Assembly: GCF_019351405.1 (NCBI RefSeq) | Contig: NZ_JAHWZX010000018.1 | Location: 1-42,162 of the forward strand | Direction of reading: 5' to 3' | From: Stakelama flava | Lineage (GTDB): Bacteria; Pseudomonadota; Alphaproteobacteria; Sphingomonadales; Sphingomonadaceae | Length of the DNA stretch: 42,162 nucleotides | Shown here: positions 25,046 through 33,174 of the stretch, piece after piece | Layout: every line of letters starts with the position of its first letter | How positions within the stretch are numbered: position 1 is the first letter of the stretch | Translations under genes and position numbers: made by a program | The notes under the pieces: generated by a model | Told to the model about the DNA's origin: nothing | Databases searched by the model: none | The model's input: only the letters and a program-made list of their open reading frames with translations

Positions 25046-25477
25046 CGCACCATCGTCCGGTCCGCGCCCAGCACCGCGCAGGCACGACGCTGGCTCACCT
25101 CGAAGACCTTCTGGAGATGAGCCACCGCCTGCCGTCTGGCACCGGGCGCTAGAATTTTTTGCGCTGATCTCCTTGAGCATGGCGTTGTCGAGCATCGAGT
25201 CCGCCAGCAGCTTCTTCAGCCGCTCGTTCTCCTGCTCCAGCTGACGCAGGCGCCTCGCCTCGGAGACCTCCAGCCCGCCATATTTCGACTTCCATTTGTA
25301 GAAGGTCGCCGAGCTGATCCCGTGGCGGCGGCAGACATCCGCCGTCGGCATCCCAGCTTCCTGCTCCTTCAAAACAGCGATGATCTGCTCCTCGCTGAAC
25401 CTGCTCCGCTTCATCTCGTCCGTACTCCTTCTCGAGGGCCGGACTCTACCTATCAATGAAGGAAATCTAGGGGCTCA
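25046..25477 (-). mobile_element. IS3-family element remnant (orfA plus start of orfB)
   Basis: On the minus strand, an ATG at 25414 starts orfA (MKRSRFSEEQIIAVLKEQEA) with the HTH segment CRRHGISSATFYKWKSKYGG and a leucine-zipper-like region (QLEQENERLKKLLADSMLD). A run of six A after GAGATCAGCGC gives a -1 frameshift site, and the orfB start continues in the other frame (LAPGARRQAVAHLQKVFEVS, then RACAVLGADRTMVRY) until it is cut at about 25042 by IS5 sequence. The upstream end appears to be at 25477, where the inverted-repeat-like TGAGCCCC begins. The integrase domain is lost, so it cannot move by itself. Confidence 0.8.
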
Positions 25478-25792
25478 GACCAGGCGAACGGATTGGAGAA
25501 ATGCCTTTTGGTATACGTCGAGCGACACCGCTGGCCACGTCGCCTGATGCGTTGCTGTTGTTGCGCGCGAGCGAGCAAGCTTCGCCCAGAATGGAACCAG
25601 CCTGGCAGTCCCGGCAAACTGACTGTCAGCTGCGCTACCTATGGTTGCTATCGCCTTCGCCAGATCGCGACGTTTCTCGATGGCCTTGTATCGATAATCG
25701 TCGTCTTCCTGCCAAATCAGCTCCCCAAGTTCGGCCTTGATGCCTTCGATAAGCGCAAGCTGTTCGAGAAAGACCGATTTCGCATCCGCCAT
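25475..25792 (-). pseudogene. Small hypothetical gene truncated by the IS3 insertion
   Basis: The ATG at 25792, preceded by AAGGAG, opens a protein-like sequence (MADAKSVFLEQLALIEGIKA, then ELIWQEDDDYRYKAIEKRRD). The frame ends after 105 residues at a TGA that is itself the first three bases of the IS3 end (TGAGCCCC), so the native C-terminus has been replaced. The N-terminal part is mostly helical. No family recognised. Whether the shortened product is still made is unknown. Confidence 0.55.
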
Positions 25793-25855
25793 GATCGTTC
25801 TCCTTAGCCCGACGCTATAAGACGCATCACGGACTTCTACCGAATATTTGCTTCT

Positions 25856-25878
25856 AGGGCCGGGACTGGCCCGGCCCT
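25856..25878. terminator. Perfect 9-bp stem-loop after the propeller gene
   Basis: AGGGCCGGG at 25856-25864, loop ACTGG, CCCGGCCCT at 25870-25878. It lies 8 nt past the stop of the leftward beta-propeller gene, the right place for transcription termination. There is no strong T-run on either side, so it may be an imperfect intrinsic terminator or an RNA-stabilising hairpin. Confidence 0.5.
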
Positions 25879-25885
25879 TCAGGCA

Positions 25886-27766
25886 TCACAGAAACTTGTT
25901 AGGAATATAGCAGGGCATCGAGTCTTCCCACAGACTGTCGGTAATCAGCCGCTTGTTCGATCCATCTGCATCCATCACCATAATCTGACCATAAGGCTGG
26001 AAGGTGAAGTCATAGATTGCAGCTTCATCGCGAAATCCATACATTCCGGTGGAGTATGCGATCCGTCCGTCATAGGTCCAAATCGAATGTCCGTCATTCG
26101 CCCCGGTTTCTGTCAGCGCCTGGAAATCGCTGCCATCGGGACGGATTGTGCAAACATGGTAATTGGCTTTGCCATATTCGCGCGTAAACGTAATTCGTTC
26201 GCCATCGGGCGACCAAGACGGCAGATTATCGATCTCGGTCGTCAGGACGCGCACCTCCTTCGTGTCGACATCAACAATGCGCAGCCCCCAATTGTCCTGT
26301 TCCCAAACGCGGTAAACGACCGATTTGCCGTCAGCCGAATAGCTTGGAAACCCGACCTGCTCGGTACCATCGGTTAAATCCTCGCTGTAGGATCCGTCCG
26401 ACTTGGCTCGCATGATCTTCGATTTTCCCTTCGAGCGTGCGTCGAACCAAGCGCCGATCCCAAACGCTATCCATTGTTCATCGGGCGACCAACTCGGTTG
26501 GAATGCGCCTGCCAGGCCCTTTTTGTTCTGGATCGGATCTAGTCCAGCTTTCGATGCATCAAACACAAGAAATTTGTCGCTGCCGTCAGGTTTGCAAGTG
26601 ACGACGGACGAGCAGCCTTGCTGCTTTTCCGTGATGCATACGCGCCCGTTACGCGACAGCACCGGAAATACGTCGGTATGGCGATATTCCCACTCGTCAT
26701 CCCAGCTGTAGAGTGGGTCGCCCTGCCCGCGAAAGGTAAAGTCCACCTTTTCATAGATGACCTTGCTGCCATCCGCAGACCAGCACGGCGACCGTAACTG
26801 GCGAAGCACCGGATCTCGCCCATCGGTATAGTACAGCCCGGTGGGGACGTCCTTTTGCACCCATGCCGCGTCGGTTGCTCGCATATTCGGTCCGCCGCCG
26901 CCGGCTTTGATGTAATAAGCGACGGTTCCGTCCGGTAGGTATTGCGGCGCCAGTTTCAAATCCGGACCCCTGGTATGATCGGTGCGATCCTTGCCGGTTT
27001 CGAAATCCACTGAAACGATTTGCGATTCGACACGCCCAATCCATTCGGGACGGCGGGCACCCCAGGTAGCTTCGCGATCCATGGCGTAAAAAACGATGCG
27101 CTTGCCGTCCGGCGACCATTTGGGGGAGCCGAAACACATATTCCTCTCGCCGTGAAGCTTGCGAACGTCCGAACCGTCCTTGCGCATGACGTAGATCGAA
27201 AGTTCCTGGGTATGCTCCCAACCATGTCCGTCTCCATGGCCATACCATGCGGTGTCCCTGTCGGACGAAAACGCGATCCATTCACCATCTGGCGACCAGG
27301 CCGGTCGAAAACTCCCCGATGGGCTGTCGTCAATCTGATCGTTGCGCTTTACATGACCATGCGTCAGCTTCCGTCTTTCGCCGGAAGCCAGGTCAACGAC
27401 CCATATATTCGCGGTGTAGCCATCCTCGGTGGAAACATAAGCCCCCGTCATGCCATCAGGTGAAAGTACCAAAGCGTCTTCCACGTGCAGCGTTTCCACT
27501 ACCGGCTGAACGTCGCTGCCATCGGGCCGGCAACGAAAAATATCCGCTTGGCCGTCGCCGTTGCGTTCACTGGTGAAGGTGATCCACTCGCCGTCAGGCG
27601 AGAAACTGCCGTGACAATCAAAGCTCGGCTCGTCGAAAAGCGGACGCTCGTCACTGCCGTCGGCGTTCGCAATGAAAAGCTGCGAACGAGACGGGCCGAT
27701 GCGGTTTATCAATAAAATGCCTTTTTTCCCCTTGGCAATCGGCTTTTTCACAATCGCGTCCGTCAC
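25886..27766 (-). CDS. TolB/PD40-type beta-propeller protein
   Basis: A 626-aa protein with many PD40/WD40-like repeats marked by WSPDGEWI, SADGKSVVY and similar blocks throughout, as in TolB and the propeller of prolyl oligopeptidases. No peptidase catalytic domain follows and no signal peptide is visible, so it would be cytoplasmic. The start is a GTG at 27766 with AAGGAG seven bases upstream; a TTG at 27784 lies inside that ribosome-binding region and is less likely. It shares direction with the short gene at 27817-28137 and is divergent from the TonB receptor. Possible roles are a scaffold or a lactonase/lyase-like enzyme (oligogalacturonate lyase-like propellers look similar); the function is unknown. 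Confidence 0.75.
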   Translation of the reverse strand: MTDAIVKKPIAKGKKGILLINRIGPSRSQLFIANADGSDERPLFDEPSFDCHGSFSPDGEWITFTSERNGDGQADIFRCRPDGSDVQPVVETLHVEDALVLSPDGMTGAYVSTEDGYTANIWVVDLASGERRKLTHGHVKRNDQIDDSPSGSFRPAWSPDGEWIAFSSDRDTAWYGHGDGHGWEHTQELSIYVMRKDGSDVRKLHGERNMCFGSPKWSPDGKRIVFYAMDREATWGARRPEWIGRVESQIVSVDFETGKDRTDHTRGPDLKLAPQYLPDGTVAYYIKAGGGGPNMRATDAAWVQKDVPTGLYYTDGRDPVLRQLRSPCWSADGSKVIYEKVDFTFRGQGDPLYSWDDEWEYRHTDVFPVLSRNGRVCITEKQQGCSSVVTCKPDGSDKFLVFDASKAGLDPIQNKKGLAGAFQPSWSPDEQWIAFGIGAWFDARSKGKSKIMRAKSDGSYSEDLTDGTEQVGFPSYSADGKSVVYRVWEQDNWGLRIVDVDTKEVRVLTTEIDNLPSWSPDGERITFTREYGKANYHVCTIRPDGSDFQALTETGANDGHSIWTYDGRIAYSTGMYGFRDEAAIYDFTFQPYGQIMVMDADGSNKRLITDSLWEDSMPCYIPNKFL

Positions 27767-27816
27767 TTTTAGTCTCCTTATCAACCGAGATTGACTTGCT
27801 TGCGCAAAGCCAGAGC

Positions 27817-28137
27817 TTATCGCTGGCCCAGCCGCTCACCTTGCGCTGCTGCCGCATCGACGAGAGCAGCACTGTTTTGGGCATGATAGCCTTGTCCTTC
27901 AGGCCCCAAATCGCCCAAGACCATATTCAGATTGTTGATCGCTCGTCGGATCAGCGCTTGGCGTTCAGGGTCCCCCTTGCCCAAGCAGGCCAAGCCGGAA
28001 CGAATTGCAGAAAGCACAGGCTCTTCGCAAAGCGCGCGATCGCGGCCGCTGTTCGTCAGTGCGAAAGCCCGCCAGCCGTTGCCCTGCGCATCTCGCCTCC
28101 CCCGTAGACCCCGATACCAATGAGCATGTCGCCGCAT
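27817..28137 (-). CDS. Possible small protein or remnant (up to 106 aa) upstream of propeller gene
   Basis: The C-terminal 75 residues look protein-like (EEPVLSAIRSGLACLGKGDP, then RRAINNLNMVLGDLG), while the first 25 after the ATG at 28137 are arginine-rich and doubtful. An overlapping frame supplies a more protein-like start (MLIGIGVYGGGEMRRATAGG from 28127), so the original gene may have been frameshifted. A good promoter with an inverted repeat lies just upstream (28154-28193). No family recognised. Confidence 0.35.
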   Translation of the reverse strand: MRRHAHWYRGLRGRRDAQGNGWRAFALTNSGRDRALCEEPVLSAIRSGLACLGKGDPERQALIRRAINNLNMVLGDLGPEGQGYHAQNSAALVDAAAAQGERLGQR

Positions 28138-28153
28138 AACATTTTCCAGATCG

Positions 28154-28193
28154 TGACAGTTGAGATATGTTTTAGATATAACTTACTGTCAAT
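28154..28193 (-). promoter_or_regulatory. Leftward sigma-70-like promoter overlapped by an inverted repeat
   Basis: The minus strand has a perfect -35 box TTGACA (complement of 28188-28193), a 17-bp spacer and a weak -10-like CATATC. TGACAGT at 28154-28160 and ACTGTCA at 28185-28191 form a 7-bp inverted repeat that brackets the promoter core, the arrangement of a repressor operator. It would drive the short gene and the propeller gene. Confidence 0.5.
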
Positions 28194-28513
28194 CCTATCT
28201 GCGGTGCCGAACACTTCTTCACGCTGCGCAATTATCCGAAATTTGGCCAAGCCCCCGCGCCAGAAACGCGCTCTTGACGAGACCAAAGTGCTATCAGCTT
28301 CATGCTTGGTGGCCGATACACTTCTTTGCAGAAGTTATCGCTTGGCAAGCCATGCCGATCACCACTTTCCTCGAGCCGTATCTATCGTTGCGACGACTTG
28401 GCTATTCGGCGATCCGTTCGGCCAATGCCAGCGGGCGGCCTTACTACCGCCAATGCGCGAACAGGATGAAAGCCCTCAACACGAAGGGCTGCATCTCGAA
28501 GGGAGAGTACCTG
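28194..28513. other. Upstream region of the TonB-dependent receptor gene
   Basis: It stays open in the receptor frame but has no signal-peptide-like or protein-like content, so it is treated as leader. It ends with the ribosome-binding site GAAGGGAGAG. A TTGACG at about 28274 is a possible -35 element without a clear partner. No riboswitch recognised. Confidence 0.3.
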
Positions 28514-30853
28514 ATGAAGCGATTTTCGATTGTCGCCCGATTTGTGCTGTTTACCGGCGCCGGCCTGTCCGCACTGGCCGCCGGCACAGCGAGCGCCCAG
28601 ACGACGAACCAAACTCCATTGCCGGCTGAGAACGCGCCTTCCAGTGCATCGCCCAATGCGCCACAACCAAGCGAGGTAACGCAAACCCAGCAGGCAATCC
28701 CGCCTTCAAACAACGATATTGTTGTGACGGCACAAAAGCGGGACGAGAATGCGCAAGATGTGCCAATCGCTATCACGGCGCTCGACACGAAATCGCTCAT
28801 TTCCGCTGGCGTAACAGGTACTGAGGATCTTAAGGCTGCAATCCCATCGCTAAACGTAACCACCGCCATCGGAGGCGTGGGACTGCCTAGAATTCGCGGC
28901 ATCGGTGCAACGGGTCAAGGGCCGGGCATTGAGAACCCGGTGGCAGTATATGTCGATGGCGTGTACTACGCCGCTCAGTTCGGCATCCTCCAATCGCTTT
29001 TCGATACGCAGCAGGTTACAGTCCTTAAAGGGCCACAAGGCACGCTTTTCGGCAGAAACGCGACCGGCGGCCTTATCCAGATCACTACGCGCGGGCCGGA
29101 CTTCACTCCAACAGCTTCGGCGCGTTTCGGTTATGGAAATTATGACACCGTCAGTTCGGCGGCCTATATATCCCTGCCGATCAGCAACTCGTTGGCGTTC
29201 AGCGTCTCGGGCCAATATGAAAATCAGGGTGAGGGCTACGGCAAGAACCTCTATACCGGCAACGATGTCCAAACACATCGCAACTGGGCAATGCGTGGGA
29301 AGCTGCTTTGGGAACCTACGGACGCTACCAAGGTGCTGCTTGAGGGCGATTTTAACGGAAATAACGCTGTAGATCCGGCGTTCATCAATTTCGGAAGCAA
29401 CACGTTGGGGCAAAACGTGCCTTCGTTCATCGAAAGCATGGGTGGCGATCCGCAGCGAGACATTTATGCCGATGTAGACCCGATCAGCCGAGCACGAGGC
29501 GGCGGCGTGGCGCTGACGGTCGAGCACGACTTTGGCGGCGTATCGTTGAAATCGATCAGTGCTTGGCGTCGTTCCAGCCTGCGATCCTATTTCGATCCCG
29601 ACGGCAGTGCAGTCCCATATATCGTGATCGACAATCGTTATCGCGACGAACAATATACTCAGGAAATCAATTTGGTTTCCGATGGAGATGGACCGTTCAA
29701 ATGGGTACTGGGCGGCTTCTACATGCATGACAAGGCGGGGCAGGAACCATTTTCTCGTACGACGGGCATCTATGTATTCGGCAACAATGGTTACGCTGAC
29801 GAGGTAAACAGCAGTACGCTGGACTCGGTGGCGGCGTTCGCCGACGGCACATATGCGATCGATGATTCGACCAACATTACCGCGGGACTGCGCTTCACCT
29901 ACGATGATAGGGATTATAGCGCTTACGAAGTTTCCTATAACGGCAACATACCGGGCTCAACACCGGTACAGTCCGATACCCAAACGGGCGATGATACATT
30001 TCAACGCGTAACCTGGCGTGTGTCGGTTGATCATCGCTTTTCGCCCGAACTGATGACTTATGTCAGCTATAACAGAGGTTTTCGTTCGGGCGCCTACGTG
30101 CTGGGGCAACTGCCGCCGCCCGAACTCAGCCCGGAGATCGTCGATCAGTTCGAAGCTGGTTTCAAATCGGATTTGTTCGACCGTCGCCTGCGTTTCAACA
30201 TGTCAGGATTTTACATCGACCAGTCCAGCATCCAGGTGATGCAGATCGTTTCGGGCGTTCAAAACATCTACAATGCGAACGGCGCAGAAATCTGGGGCGC
30301 GGACGCAGATTTCAACCTGAGCATCACGGACGATTTCACCCTGTTCGGCGGCGCAAGCTACACGCATGCGCGTTACAAGGGGTTCACGAACGCGATATTC
30401 TCAGTTCCCTATCCGCTCCCTGCCGGCTTCGTCATTCCGGCAGGCCAGACATGCCAGGGAACATTCGGCAATCCTTATGCGCAGGTCGGCGGCAACTGCT
30501 TGCTTATTGGTGACGCATCCGGAAACAAGCTTCAGAATACGCCCACGTTTACGGCGAGCGCAGGTGCCAACTATGATATCGAAACCGGCATCGGACGTTT
30601 CACATTGTCCGGCAATTTCTATCACAATAGTGGTTTTGTCGGCACGCCTGATGAGCGTGTAGTGCAAGCAGCCTATAACTTGCTCAACGCTTCGGTGACC
30701 TGGCATCTCGATGACAAGGTCTACATCACAGCGTGGGGGCGCAATCTGACCGACGAATTCTATCGCTCCCAAATCGGGGCGAGCAACAGCGGCGACAATG
30801 GCTATTCTGGCCCACCGCGAACCTATGGCGTCAATATCGGCTTTGATTTTTGA
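28514..30853 (+). CDS. TonB-dependent outer-membrane receptor
   Basis: A 779-aa receptor. It has a Sec signal peptide (MKRFSIVARFVLFTGAGLSA, cleavage near ASA-Q at about residue 28), a Pro/Gln-rich linker, then DIVVTAQKRDENAQDVPIAI, which marks the plug start in sphingomonad receptors. The plug includes LPRIRGIG, YVDGVYYA and VLKGPQGTLFGRNATGG. A 22-strand-type barrel follows, with the C-terminal strand ending in aromatic Phe (NIGFDF). The start at 28514 was chosen for the signal peptide; the frame is open further upstream without coding character. Such receptors in these bacteria import aromatic compounds, oligosaccharides or iron chelates using TonB energy; the substrate cannot be read from sequence, but nearby genes suggest a plant-derived aromatic. 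Confidence 0.9.
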   Translation: MKRFSIVARFVLFTGAGLSALAAGTASAQTTNQTPLPAENAPSSASPNAPQPSEVTQTQQAIPPSNNDIVVTAQKRDENAQDVPIAITALDTKSLISAGVTGTEDLKAAIPSLNVTTAIGGVGLPRIRGIGATGQGPGIENPVAVYVDGVYYAAQFGILQSLFDTQQVTVLKGPQGTLFGRNATGGLIQITTRGPDFTPTASARFGYGNYDTVSSAAYISLPISNSLAFSVSGQYENQGEGYGKNLYTGNDVQTHRNWAMRGKLLWEPTDATKVLLEGDFNGNNAVDPAFINFGSNTLGQNVPSFIESMGGDPQRDIYADVDPISRARGGGVALTVEHDFGGVSLKSISAWRRSSLRSYFDPDGSAVPYIVIDNRYRDEQYTQEINLVSDGDGPFKWVLGGFYMHDKAGQEPFSRTTGIYVFGNNGYADEVNSSTLDSVAAFADGTYAIDDSTNITAGLRFTYDDRDYSAYEVSYNGNIPGSTPVQSDTQTGDDTFQRVTWRVSVDHRFSPELMTYVSYNRGFRSGAYVLGQLPPPELSPEIVDQFEAGFKSDLFDRRLRFNMSGFYIDQSSIQVMQIVSGVQNIYNANGAEIWGADADFNLSITDDFTLFGGASYTHARYKGFTNAIFSVPYPLPAGFVIPAGQTCQGTFGNPYAQVGGNCLLIGDASGNKLQNTPTFTASAGANYDIETGIGRFTLSGNFYHNSGFVGTPDERVVQAAYNLLNASVTWHLDDKVYITAWGRNLTDEFYRSQIGASNSGDNGYSGPPRTYGVNIGFDF

Positions 30854-30870
30854 TCGTTGTTATGGCCAAA

Positions 30871-30906
30871 ACGGCGCTGCAACGACCAGTCAAGGTGCAG
30901 CGCCGT
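30871..30906 (+). terminator. 11-bp perfect stem-loop between TonB receptor and MBL-fold gene
   Basis: ACGGCGCTGCA at 30871-30881 pairs perfectly with TGCAGCGCCGT at 30896-30906 across a 14-nt loop, starting 18 nt after the receptor stop. A short CATCTTTACC follows instead of a clean T-run, so it may attenuate rather than fully stop transcription into the MBL gene, lowering its expression relative to the receptor. Confidence 0.6.
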
Positions 30907-30927
30907 CATCTTTACCGAGGAATGACG

Positions 30928-31962
30928 ATGTTCAAAAGGTTTGCAGGTACCCACCTGGTAGCATTTATTCTGCTCGCGGTCCCAACGGCTTCGGCAATCG
31001 GCCAGACCAAGCTGCAGCATTCGCCCGAAGAGCCGGTCGTTTCAGTAACGCTGCTTGGCACGGCTGGAGGGCCGCCTCCCCACATAAACGAGTCTCAACC
31101 CGCAACTCTGCTTCGCGCAGGCGGCAAAACCTACCTTATCGACAGTGGCGAGAATGTTGGTCAGCAACTGGTACGGGCGGGGTCATCACCGCGCGCGGTC
31201 AACGTAACGTTTCTGACCCATTTGCATTGGGACCACGTTCTTGGCCTCGGCTATCTTATGGCAAGCGGATGGATGCTCGGTCGTCAAACACCGATGCCGA
31301 TTTGGGGGCCGCCTGGAACCAGTGAATATGTTTCACGCGAACTTGCCGCGCTACAGATCGGTGAGGATATCTTTCGTCCGCAGGCGCCCGGACGCCCACC
31401 ACTTGCCAGCATGTTTCCCGTTCATGAGGCAAATGTTGGCTCTGCGCAGCAAATCTACGACGATGGAACGGTTCGCGTGCTTGCAGTGGCCAATACCCAT
31501 TACGCACAGCAACACGCCGAGCCCCACTCTTATGGGGTAGACAAGTCTTATTCTTATCGCTTCGAAACGGCGAAGGGCTCGGTAACGATTACAGGCGATA
31601 CAGGCCCTTCGGAAGCGGTCGAAAGACTCGCGAAGGGAAGCGACATCCTGGTTTCGGAAATCTGTGATTTCGACAGCATCAAGCGCGCGGTGCTCAGGGC
31701 AACTCCGAACGCGAATGTCGATGCGCTGCTCGAACATCTCCATTCCCAACATTTAAGTGCCCGTGAGGTCGGCAAGCTGGCGCAAAGTGCCGGCGTAAAA
31801 ACGCTGGTGCTAACGCATTATGTAATCGGTCCTGATTTCGATCCGGACGACTTCACAGCGCAAATCCGCCCTTATTTTCCTCACGGAAAAATCATCGTGG
31901 GCCGCGATCTTGTTCAAGTTGCCCTCGACGGCGATGCATCGGCGATCGAATCAACACCTTAA
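30928..31962 (+). CDS. Exported metallo-beta-lactamase-fold hydrolase
   Basis: A 344-aa protein with a likely Sec signal peptide (MFKRFAGTHLVAFILLAVPT, cleavage around ASA at 21-23), so it should act in the periplasm. The MBL metal site is clear: FLTHLHWDHVLG with H98, H100, D102 and H103, later ITGDTGPSE (metal-bridging Asp) and VLTHYV with the final histidine. The fold includes RNase Z-like arylsulfatases and lactonases. The start ATG at 30928 is preferred to the ATG at 30922 because of the GAGGA spacing. It follows the TonB receptor in the same direction and overlaps the convergent LysR stop by 4 nt. Hydrolysis of an imported ester, sulfate or lactone is likely; the substrate is unknown. 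Confidence 0.85.
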   Translation: MFKRFAGTHLVAFILLAVPTASAIGQTKLQHSPEEPVVSVTLLGTAGGPPPHINESQPATLLRAGGKTYLIDSGENVGQQLVRAGSSPRAVNVTFLTHLHWDHVLGLGYLMASGWMLGRQTPMPIWGPPGTSEYVSRELAALQIGEDIFRPQAPGRPPLASMFPVHEANVGSAQQIYDDGTVRVLAVANTHYAQQHAEPHSYGVDKSYSYRFETAKGSVTITGDTGPSEAVERLAKGSDILVSEICDFDSIKRAVLRATPNANVDALLEHLHSQHLSAREVGKLAQSAGVKTLVLTHYVIGPDFDPDDFTAQIRPYFPHGKIIVGRDLVQVALDGDASAIESTP

Positions 31963-32924
31963 CTTACAGGGTGGGTGCTGGTGTTGCGCGCATCGTGATA
32001 GATATTGATGGTTCCGCCGCCTCGGTTTTCACCGCGCAGTTCACGTTTCTTGAACCATGTTCCAAGAAACGAAATTAGCGCTCTGACTTTGCGTGGCACG
32101 TTCCCGCCCGGCGCAAAGGCGGCATATAATGGTGCATCCTCAAGCTGTTGCGAAGGAAGAACCTGATGCAGGTACCCTTCACGTAAATCAAACTCCGCAA
32201 CCCGCCTGGGAATAAGCGCGATCCCCAAACCTCTCGCCGCGGCAGTGCACAAGGTGAAATAGCTATTGGAAGCAAATCGGACCGGCTGTTGCAGGGTAAC
32301 CCGACTGCCATCATGAAAAGTCCAATGTGCTTCGTTGAGTTTTGTCAGAAAGTCATGTCCGGCTAGGTCCGCAATAGCGGCGGGCTCGCCGCGCGCCTCG
32401 AGATACTCTGGTGTTGCTACGAGAACATATTCAATTCCGCCGATTTTCTTTACGATCACATCGGAATCGCGAACGCGACGCGGCTGGATGCAGACATCGA
32501 AGCCTCGACTGAGAAATTCATGGGGGTTGAGAGAAATCTCGCCGACATGAAGCTGAATGGTGATTTCAGGATATTCGATGCAGAAATCCACTGCCGCGTC
32601 GGAGATATCAAAGTTACCCACCCATTTGGGACAAACGATGGAGATATTGCCCTCTATATTGTCCTTCAGCGCAATAATCTCGTTCTCACCTGTGCGCAGA
32701 TCAGCAAGGACATGCTTGCAAATTTCATAGTAGCGGGCGCCGGCCTCTGAAGGCGCCACCGACCGTGTAGTACGGTTCAGCAAGCGGACGCCGAAATGCT
32801 CTTCAAGATCCGTCACGTGACGAGACACCAATGCCCGGGAAATGCCCAGGTCCTCCGCCGCAGCGGTGAAACTCCGGTAATCCACCACCTTCATAAAGGT
32901 GGCCATCGTAATCAGCCTGTCCAT
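31959..32924 (-). CDS. LysR-family transcriptional regulator
   Basis: A 321-aa regulator of standard layout: HTH at about residues 1-60 (MDRLITMATFMKVVDYRSFT, then LGISRALVSRHVTDLEEHFG), linker helix, and substrate-binding domain from about 90 (GNISIVCPKWVGN). It resembles the CrgA/DsdC-like subgroup with the 'RLLNRTTRSV' motif. It is divergent from the LigM/DesA-type demethylase gene (250 bp spacer) and convergent with the MBL-fold gene, so it is the likely regulator of O-demethylation. The tail after about residue 300 (ENRGGGTINIYHDARN) is unusual and may be a disordered extension. Confidence 0.88.
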   Translation of the reverse strand: MDRLITMATFMKVVDYRSFTAAAEDLGISRALVSRHVTDLEEHFGVRLLNRTTRSVAPSEAGARYYEICKHVLADLRTGENEIIALKDNIEGNISIVCPKWVGNFDISDAAVDFCIEYPEITIQLHVGEISLNPHEFLSRGFDVCIQPRRVRDSDVIVKKIGGIEYVLVATPEYLEARGEPAAIADLAGHDFLTKLNEAHWTFHDGSRVTLQQPVRFASNSYFTLCTAAARGLGIALIPRRVAEFDLREGYLHQVLPSQQLEDAPLYAAFAPGGNVPRKVRALISFLGTWFKKRELRGENRGGGTINIYHDARNTSTHPVS

Positions 32925-33174
32925 TCAACAAACTCTCCGCCAACGGTTGTTTTTCGTTTTTATAGGACGCTCGATACCACACTGTCCGTGCCGGAGCGCG
33001 ACAACATGCAATCGTCCAGTGATCGGAATCGCAACGGTCATCATTGATCATCCATCTTGAACACTGAGTTGAGCGTTCGCTGATTGCCCGCGCATGATCT
33101 GCCCTGCATGTCCTATATCCGGCGTCTGCTAGGGCGAGCCGGTTCAACGAGGCGTTGCAAGTGGGAAGAGGATA

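Noticed and set aside
28160..28513. 118-residue N-terminal extension of the TonB receptor
   Set aside because: It would bury the signal peptide that starts at 28514 and crosses the operator region; the composition is not protein-like.
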